Below are positions 1-64,000 of a DNA stretch of 64,000 bases, piece by piece. Position 1 is the stretch's first letter; the number at the start of each line of letters is the position of its first letter. The notes under the pieces are model-generated. The model was not told the DNA's origin and made no database searches. It saw only the letters and a program-made list of their open reading frames with translations. Both the position numbers and the translations under genes were made by a program. Origin of the DNA: Callorhinus ursinus (Eukaryota > Chordata > Mammalia > Carnivora > Otariidae). Location of the stretch: assembly GCF_003265705.1 (NCBI RefSeq), contig NW_020312867.1, forward strand, positions 4,677,307-4,741,306, given 5' to 3'.

Positions 1-56359
<56,359 letters not shown>

Positions 56360-56624
56360 TTAAATATTCGAGATGTTAGTTCATCCTTCAAATCAACTTA
56401 ATTTCATAAAGGTTACACAGAACATTATTACTTTTACTCAGAGAGGCAGTTTTGCTCTAAAATATTTACTAATTTTATTCAGTCATGACCTTTGTATTTC
56501 CTTCCAACCTAGTAAATAAACATAGTACTTCCCCCATATCATGCACCCAAATTACTATTAATATACTCCCAATGTTGGTATCAATAGTCTCAGAACTCTA
56601 ATGTCAATTAAAAAGTACAACAAA

Positions 56625-57040
56625 CCTGGTCAACAAATATTTGAATGCCTACCATGTGCCAGATATTGCTCTAAACTGTAAATAGAGTAGTTTACAGTAT
56701 AGAAAAGGCTCTGGCTCCAGGGAGATAATATCCCAGTTAGAGAAAGTCCATGTGCTGAAAAACAGGCTAACATGGCAGATTATGACTTGGTAGTAAGGAA
56801 GGCCTCGGAGGAAGCACTTTTAAGCAAACATCTGAACGACAAGGAGTTAGCCATGAGAAGAGCAGTGGGAAGAGCATTCCAGAGAGAAGCAAAAAAACTT
56901 GGCATATCTGAGGAAACTATAGCAAACAGGGAAGTATGGTAAATGAGGTGAGATCACATTTAGCTTTGTAAGCCCAGACAAGGACTTTGGATTTTATTCT
57001 AAGCATGCTGGAAAGCCACCAGAGGAAGAGGGTTACAAAC
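56625..57040 (-). mobile_element. L2 LINE fragment
   Basis: 'tgcctaccatgtgccagata', 'ggaaggcctcggaggaagca', 'gggaagagcattccagagag', 'aaggactttggattttattc'. Confidence 0.8.
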
Positions 57041-57739
57041 TAGGATTATTTTTTAGCATCTCATATATCTCATATTAGTAAGAGCTTCCTACAAAGTGCA
57101 TCTTAAGATATTGATTCCATCATCTTCACCCTTGAATTAGTCAGTTTTGCCAAAAAATAACCTTGTCCAAGCCCCTTGGACAGTGGAACAACTAGATTTG
57201 AATCTAGCAGAGCACCTCATGGTTCCCACAAATGAGAACTCACTGCTTCCCAATAAATGAGGTGATCACAGCCATGTAAATATTCTACTACCTGGATATC
57301 TATTCTAGCAGCAAAGCACAGAGAATGCCAGTGCCTATCAAGGTTAAGGGACCCTTGGAGTTGCTAGAGGAGCCTGTATAGCAGCTACCCAAGAAGCTCA
57401 ATACATAGTTCAAAGCACAGACAGTCCTGTCCCAGGTAGCAGCCATGAATCTCTTGACTTCTCAAGTACCACATACTTCTGTCCTTTGGTACTTACATGC
57501 CTTTTTTTGGTAGCATGCAAGCCAGCTACAGGGTTAGTACTCCAACAATGTATACACATTCTATAAATTAGAGTTTCATCATTGTTTTGGAATACTTGGT
57601 ATAATAAAGTTCAATCACAGATTTGAAATCAATATGCAGTACCAAAAAAAGTATTTGTCAAAGAAAGAAAAAGAGCTGTAAGACGTATTACTGAAGTAGG
57701 CAATAAGGAGACCTGAGGAATTTTAAGTAAAAGAGTGCC

Positions 57740-58150
57740 ATTCAACAAATTTACTGAGTGCCTACTACATATATCAGGTATTATCTGGGGCACTGAGAAT
57801 ACAGTTATGATCAGACTAATACTCAAAGATCATTCTATTGCTGTGGGAAAAATGAAAGGGAAACAAAAGTAGGAGTTAAGAGGCTACTAGAGTCATCTAA
57901 TCAAGAGATGACAGTGGTTTGGACGAGGATGGTGAACATGGATATGGGGAGGAATAAATCTTTTCTAAGGAGAACCAACAGGATTAGATTACATGAGGAA
58001 GTTGGGAAAAGAAGCAAGGATAACTCTCAGGTTTCCAGCATGAATAAGTGGATGGAAGACAGTATCATTTAATAAGATGGAAAAGATCTGGGAAACAAGT
58101 TTGAGGGGGTGGCATGGGCAAGAAGAAATCAAGAGTATTATACTGAATGA
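57740..58150 (-). mobile_element. L2 fragment
   Basis: 'ttactgagtgcctactacat', 'ggcactgagaatacagttat', later 'ggaagttgggaaaagaagc'. Diverged. Confidence 0.6.
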
Positions 58151-58511
58151 ATAAATTTGAGATATGTGTGAGACATCTAGACATAAACACTGAGAAGTCT
58201 TTTTCAGAATGGAAAATATTCAAGTGGGGACCAGACCTATCTCTGATTAATATGTACTATAAACCTCTAATACTTAATACAGACCAAAATTCAATCATAG
58301 GATTGCCACAGAAAAAATATAAACCCTTTATTTTTAATACATTTCTGGTGTGAGAAAAGGTGAAAGAGCCTAAACAATTATTCAAAGCCCACCATTGTAT
58401 TTCAGGGGCTCTTATGATCCTCTGAAACTGATTAAACCTAGAACAAAGCAATGTAGGCCTGACAGGAAGGAAATGATCTGCCCTCAGGGGTTTTTTTTGG
58501 ATTCAAACTTT

Positions 58512-58730
58512 TGGGGCGCCTGGGTGGCTCAGTCAGTTAAGCGTCTGCTTTTGGCTTGGAGGCTCAGGTCATGATCCGGGAGTTTTGGGATGGAGCCCCG
58601 CCCCACACTAGGCTCTCTGCTGGGCGGGGAGCCTGCTTCTCCCTTTTCCTCTGCCTGCAGCTCCCCCAGCTTGTGTGCGAGCGCCCACTCACTTTCTATC
58701 AAATAAATAAAATCTTGGGGGGGGGAAAAG
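58512..58730 (+). repeat. Can-SINE
   Basis: 'ggggcgcctgggtggctcag' with a small insertion 'ttggcttggaggctcagg'. Ends in G8A4. Flanked by attcaaacttt copies. Confidence 0.94.
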
Positions 58731-58849
58731 TATTCAAACTTTGAAGGTTATTTTGCCACATAATCCCACCCAACCCCACTAGAACCATTTTAGGACACTT
58801 TAAATGGGAAAATAAAAAGGGTAAAGGAAACTAACACCAACTATAAGTG

Positions 58850-59020
58850 TTTGCTATGTGTCTAGACGTAAACATTGTCATTTCAATACTCAAGACTATT
58901 CTGTGAGATAGATACTATCATCTTATTTTTACACATAAAAAGACAAACTCAAAAGAACTTAAAAGTTTGCCCAAGGGTCACTTGTAAAGCCTGAACAAGA
59001 GATATTAAGTGCTCAAATCT
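58850..59020 (-). repeat. MIR
   Basis: 'tctgtgagatagatactatc', 'aagtttgcccaagggtcact'. Confidence 0.65.
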
Positions 59021-59126
59021 CAGTTTAGAATGCATAAAACTTTTGTTATAGTCCTAATATTTGAAAATAGATCACTTACTACTGCCTGTAATTTAAATTC
59101 CTATAGTAAATTAGAAGAATAAAAAC

Positions 59127-59325
59127 GGGGGGCACCTGGTGGCTCAGTCGTTAAGCGTCTGCCTTCAGTTCAGGTCATGATCTCAGGGTCCTGGGATTGA
59201 GCCCCGCATTGGGCTCCCTGCTCAGCGGGAAGCCTGCTTCTCCCTCTCCCACTCCCCCCGCTTGTGTTCACCCTCTCCCTGTGACTCTCTGTCAAATAAA
59301 TAAACAAAATCTTTAAAAAAAAAAA
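59127..59325 (+). repeat. Can-SINE
   Basis: 'ggggcacctggtggctcagt' head. Flanked by agaataaaaac copies. Confidence 0.95.
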
Positions 59326-59439
59326 AGAATAAAAACAGTAAACTGTACAACAGGCAACCAAAAAATGTTAGCATCATCTGTTACATGGGCTACTGCAAAG
59401 GTCTCTAATAATTTTTTGTTTTTAACCTCACATCTGCAA

Positions 59440-60000
59440 ACCCTCACAACTTCTAGAATTATTTTCCTAAAACAGATGTGATCATGTAAGTACTTTCAAA
59501 TACTTCTCTAATGCCTGCAAAATGAAATTTAAACTCTGGGGTATTTTACATTGTTATGTACCTTTTCAGCCTCCTCCTATACCAAATCCCACCCAGCCCC
59601 CTGGTATTCTAACCACCCTTAACTGTTTGCTGTCCCTCACAAGGGCCATGCATTTTCATGTGCTACTCTGGAAGCTCCACTCACAATGATCTTTCTTCCT
59701 TTTCTAATTAGTAAAATCCTATTTCTTGAGAAACCAGCGACCCCTTCCTCTTTTGATTCAATGCTTCTTTAAACCTAAGAAGTTAAATTGCTCCTGCCTC
59801 TACGTTTCCACTGCATTTTCATATTTGCGTATGGTTCCTACAGCTTTTCATTCTGTCTTAGCTTCTAGTAAATTTACTGGTTTTTAGTTTAAATCACCCT
59901 GTAATCCCTGTCATGACAAGGATGTAGACAGTCTCTTAATTCCTATAGCACTTAGTAATTTAAACATGAGAGACATTTAATCTATTTGTTGAACCAAATG
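59440..60000 (+). mobile_element. L2 LINE 3' end
   Basis: 'aacagatgtgatcatgtaag', 'acttctctaatgcctgcaaa', 'cagccccctggtattctaac', 'tttaatctatttgttgaac' end. Confidence 0.7.
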
Positions 60001-60098
60001 ATTAGTAATGGTAAAAAACAAGTTTCCCTGCTTTATTGTTACATATACACATACTGTATCTATTGTATATAGTTTCATGGCATATATTAATGTTCTTC

Positions 60099-60221
60099 TG
60101 GGGCGCCTGGCTGGCTCAGTCAGAAGAGCATGCGACTCTTGATCTTGGGGTTGTGAGTTTGAGCCCCAAAAGGGATGCAGAGATTACTCAAATAAAAAAC
60201 TTTTTAAAAATTTTAAAATTT
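60099..60221 (+). repeat. Old short Can-SINE
   Basis: 'ggggcgcctggctggctcag', 'gagcatgcgactcttgatct'. Flanked by perfect atattaatgttct copies. Confidence 0.93.
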
Positions 60222-60318
60222 ATATTAATGTTCTGATCCTTTCTGAAGGTCAATGCTTTGACCTGACTTTGGTTCCTCATCCTAACTCTCCAGTACAAAA
60301 AAACTTAGACAATTTATT

Positions 60319-60486
60319 ATTTTTTTTAAAGATTTACTTATTTGGGGGGGGTGGGTAGAAAGAGAGGGACAGAGAGTCCCAAGCAGACTCCTCACTGAGC
60401 ATGGAGCCCAACACAGGGCTCGAGATCATGACCTGAGCCAAAACCAAGAGTTGGACACTTAACCAACTGCGCCACCCAGGCACCCT
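60319..60486 (-). repeat. Can-SINE
   Basis: 'taaagatttacttatttggg' to 'gcgccacccaggcaccct'; acaattta on both sides. Confidence 0.93.
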
Positions 60487-61059
60487 AACAATTTAAATAT
60501 AAAGAAATTAAAGGGAATATCCTTAGCTTATCCCATCCTATTTTGGGAACTGGGAGGCTACAGTGAACAAGGTAAAACAAGTAAGGGTGCCGAGACCCGG
60601 TAAATTAGCAGTATGAACTGATAAGAAATAAAACCAGTTAAGCAAGGGCTAGCTTTGTGGTCAGAGTTACGACAGGCCACAAGAGGCCTCTGTGGCAGAA
60701 CTATGTGTTGGCTAGATAGAATTTTATATAAACTCTGAACTTTAAGTAAAAAGGGAGTTCTTAGTATCCAAGCAGAGATTACAGTCTTCTAGTAAATTTG
60801 GGAAAGTGCATTATTTAATTCCAATTAGTAATAAAATCAAGATGGTTTCTCCTCTTCAAATGATCAGTTCTAAGTAAAGATTGAGGCAAAGAAAGTTCTA
60901 GGGAATACCAAAGTTACTTATTTTGCCCACATAGTATAATGCTAGCACACAGCAAGCATCAAATAAAAATAATAAGAATAATAGCTGAGGTTATGTGTAA
61001 AACATAATCAAACAGGAAATGGCTAAAGATAGGGAAGGACATAAGAAAACAGACTTATG

Positions 61060-61264
61060 GGTGCCTGGGTGGCTCAGTTGGTTAAGCGACTGCCTTCGGC
61101 TCAGATCATGATCCTGGAGTCCCAGGATCGAGTCCTGCATCAGGCTCCCTGCTCAGCAGGGAGTCTGCTTCTCCCTCTGACCTTCCTCCTTCTCATGCTC
61201 TCTCTACCATTCTCTCTCTCTCTCAATAAATAAATAAAAATCTTTAAAATAAAAAAAAAGAAAA
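61060..61264 (+). repeat. Can-SINE (young)
   Basis: 'gggtgcctgggtggctcagt', 'gatcctggagtcccaggatc'. Flanked by perfect agaaaacagacttatg at 61044-61059 and 61265-61280. Confidence 0.97.
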
Positions 61265-61557
61265 AGAAAACAGACTTATGTCCAAGGTAAGGGACCAGGC
61301 CACTCGATTAGAGAAAAAGAGTAGAGGACCCAAAAACTCCAATTGTCAAAAGCAGATTCTGATGACGGACAGGGATGTGAAGGATAAAGGATAAAGAGGT
61401 AAAGAAAATTTTAAATATGTGATCCACCAGTTAGCCTCCTCATAACCATGTTAACACTTCCAATCTGCCCATAAATTAAATTTTTACATAAACATCGATG
61501 ATCTTTCACAAATACTACCATTCTTGCCATTCATTCTGACAATATTCTTTTAAATTT

Positions 61558-61753
61558 GGGGTGCCTGGGTGGCTCAGTTGGTTAAGCATCTGTCTTCGGC
61601 TCAGGTCATGATCTCAGGGTCCTGGGATCGAGCCCCATTTGGGCTCCCTTCCTCAATGAGGAGCCTGCTTCTCCCTCTGCCTGCCACTCCCCCTGATGGT
61701 GCTCTCTCTCTCTGACAAATAAATAAAATCTTTAAATTAAAAAAAAAAAAAAG
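61558..61753 (+). repeat. Can-SINE
   Basis: 'ggggtgcctgggtggctcag' to poly-A. Confidence 0.95.
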
Positions 61754-61999
61754 ACAAGAAACTAGAGCAGAACCAGAGTAGGATTTTAACTCTGACACTC
61801 AATTCTATCAGTCTTTCACACCAACTTTCTAAAACACAAATACAATTGATTACTGTTTGTTAAAAGCCCTGATTATTTCCCATCTCTTCCAGCAATGATT
61901 TTTTTTGTAGCCCTGACACTTATCTGAAGGAGATGACCCACTCACATAAAATTTTCATGTCTCCCCACTCTGCAGCAGTGGCTTTTAGGGGCATTGGCA

Positions 62000-62290
62000 A
62001 AGTCTTGTGCATTTCCCTGCTTCGTGCCTCTTGCTCATATTCTCTCCTAAAAAGATTCCTTCTACTCCCCTACATTTTTTAAAAATAACTTCCTACATTT
62101 AAATAGTAAGATGCTTTAAGCATTGCCTCCTTTCACAGCAACTCTGGTCAAATACTGGTACCTCTCTTTCCTGACCAAAGTTGTTCTCTCTTCTTGCCAT
62201 TACCATATACCATGGCATTTATTTTTTAATACCTGAATATTTATGCCCTCCTTGATTCTAGAAATATGTTGAGGGAGCTTACCAAAAAAA
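62000..62290 (+). mobile_element. Possible L2 fragment
   Basis: 'cctttcacagcaactctggt', 'tctttcctgaccaaagttgt', 'tagaaatatgttgagggagc'. Weak. Confidence 0.35.
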
Positions 62291-62549
62291 AAAAAAAAAA
62301 AAGAAAACAACAATACTATAACTGATCCATTAACACAGAAAAAAATTACAATGTCATTAAAGGGATTTGTGCAAAAAACTTAGTTCTGAGGTTTCTAGCA
62401 TCAAAAGCAAAGAACTAAACAATGAATTATGAAGAACAGCTGATTTATTCAACTTGGCACATTACTCTTTATAATCTTATGCTATTTGTCTCATATCTAA
62501 TGATATATTTGCCAAATATATAATTTTTATCCATTCTTCATGTTTGTTT

Positions 62550-62743
62550 GTTTGTTTTTAGGATTTTATTTATTTACTTGATAGAGACACAGAGAGAGAG
62601 GGAACACAAGCAGGGGGGAGTGGGAGAGGGGGAAGCAGGCTTCCCGCGGAGCAGGGAGCCCAATGTGGGGCTCGATTCCAGGATCCTGAGATAATGAGCT
62701 GAGCCGAAGGCAGACGCTTAATGACTGAGCCACCTAGGCACCC
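62550..62743 (-). repeat. Can-SINE
   Basis: 'aggattttatttatttactt' to 'gccacctaggcacc'. Flanked by tcttcatgtttgttt copies. Confidence 0.95.
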
Positions 62744-63442
62744 TCTTCATGTTTGTTTTTATTAAATTGTTGCCTTGTATTTGTGCATTCTCAGAAAATG
62801 TAGAACCAAGATTAAAATCTTATAAATGGCAAGAATTTTGTCTTCTTGAGGTGCATTCAGGCATTTATTAAATGTTCTTCCTACTATAATGATGATAGCA
62901 AATATGATAAACAGTATGCAAAGAAAAAAGTCAAAAGGAATATAACCAAAACCTAAAGGAGTAACAGTATCATCTCTAAGGACTAAGATGATAAAAGGAC
63001 CCCTATTATTTTACTGAGTTTTTAAAAATAAAAAACATGTGTATTACTCATGTAACCTGAAAAGGTAAAGATTTTTTTTTTAAAGATCATTCCAATCCAA
63101 GGTTTCAACATTAATCTGCCCAAAAAAAAGAAAAGTAATTAAGAAGCTGGCTCAATTTAAATCAGCTACTCAGGCTAGCTTCAGGATGGGGAGCAGGGGA
63201 AAACAATCAGAATCTTGATTAACAAAGAAATATTAGTATCTTTCACTGAGAATCAGACAGTGCTAAGGAAAGAGACTAGTGAAGGAATCCCCCAAAATAA
63301 GTTCTAAGATACTGTCACCTTACAAAAGTGTTATTTTTATATAATTCAATCACTTTTAGGTTTTGAGGAAGATAATAGTAAGGATATGGTTTGTGGCCTA
63401 ATATTCATAATCCAGAGGTGGATATAAGACAGGTTTAATAAA

Positions 63443-63630
63443 GGGGCTCCTAGATGGCTCAGTTGGTTAAACAGCCACCTTCAGCTCAGGTCATGATCCC
63501 AGAGTCCCAGGATCAAGTCCTCCATCAGGCTCCCTGCTCTACAGGGAGTCAGCTTCTCCCACTGCCCCTTACCCTGCTCGTGCTCTCTCTCTCTCAAATA
63601 AATAAACAAAATGTTAATTAAAAAATAAAA
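63443..63630 (+). repeat. Can-SINE
   Basis: 'aggggctcctagatggctca' head. Flanked by agacaggtttaataaa / agacaggtgtaataaa. Confidence 0.94.
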
Positions 63631-63656
63631 AGACAGGTGTAATAAAAGCTAAAATA

Positions 63657-63840
63657 TGGGGTGGCTGGGTGGCTTAGTCAGTTCAGCATCCAACTCTTGG
63701 TTTCAGCTTGGGTCATGAACTCAGTGTCCTGGGATCGAGCCCTGTGTTGGAGTCTGCTTGAGATTCTTTCCCCTCTGCTCACCACACCCCTCACTCGCTC
63801 ACGAGCTCTCTCTCTAAAATAAATAAGTAAAAATTTTTAA
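63657..63840 (+). repeat. Can-SINE (diverged)
   Basis: 'ggggtggctgggtggcttag' head; aaagctaaaata / aaagctgaaata on the sides. Confidence 0.9.
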
Positions 63841-64000
63841 AAGCTGAAATACTATACAGGGAATAACTGTCCTATAAGAAATAAATGCCATTAAAAGGAT
63901 AAAGACTAAGGTTTCACTGTGTGATACAGATACATGCAGGTCTGAAAAAACTCCAGTGACTCACCAAATAATTCATATATAAATACCTACAAAGAGACCA

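Overview
This is a mammalian nuclear genomic window lying inside one large gene. Sixteen coding exons on the minus strand join without a frameshift into 1,873 nt of ITCH, the NEDD4-family HECT E3 ubiquitin ligase (C2 domain, proline-rich region, four WW domains, HECT N-lobe). All but the shortest boundaries have GT donors and AG acceptors, and every exon phase fits the next. By comparison with the remembered 862-residue form of human ITCH, the window covers about residue 27 to residue 651. The start-codon exon lies beyond base 64000, and the HECT C-lobe with the catalytic cysteine (Cys830 in that numbering) lies before base 1.

The organism is a carnivoran. More than 50 tRNA-Lys-derived Can-SINEs are scattered on both strands, together with carnivore-type L1 3' ends. 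The young SINE copies look like arctoid types (bear, seal or mustelid lineage). I see no dog SINEC_Cf-type and no cat-type copies, so a non-canid caniform is the best guess. Species is an inference from repeats remembered, not searched.

Layout, left to right (transcription runs right to left): bases 120-6113, HECT N-lobe exons; 10489-24209, the four WW-domain exons; 25429-27214, the exons carrying the proline-rich region and JNK phosphorylation sites; a 14.3 kb intron (27215-41513) holding a TMA7 processed pseudogene split by a SINE, an inverted SINE pair, and a nearly full-length Tigger1 DNA transposon with an L1 and a SINE nested in it; a small 46-nt exon at 41514; a 9.5 kb intron with old and young L1 and L2 pieces and a tRNA-Lys 5'-half retropseudogene; C2-domain exons at 51109-56325; then 7.7 kb of upstream intron to the window edge.

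I found no second functional protein-coding gene, no CpG island or promoter, and no CRISPR, prokaryotic or novel enzymatic system. The most unusual items are the tailless tRNA-Lys half with perfect 15-bp target-site duplications, a SINE with a 74-bp internal tandem duplication, a SINE that lost its middle between short direct repeats, several perfect short hairpins, and two adjacent HECT exons with weak donors.
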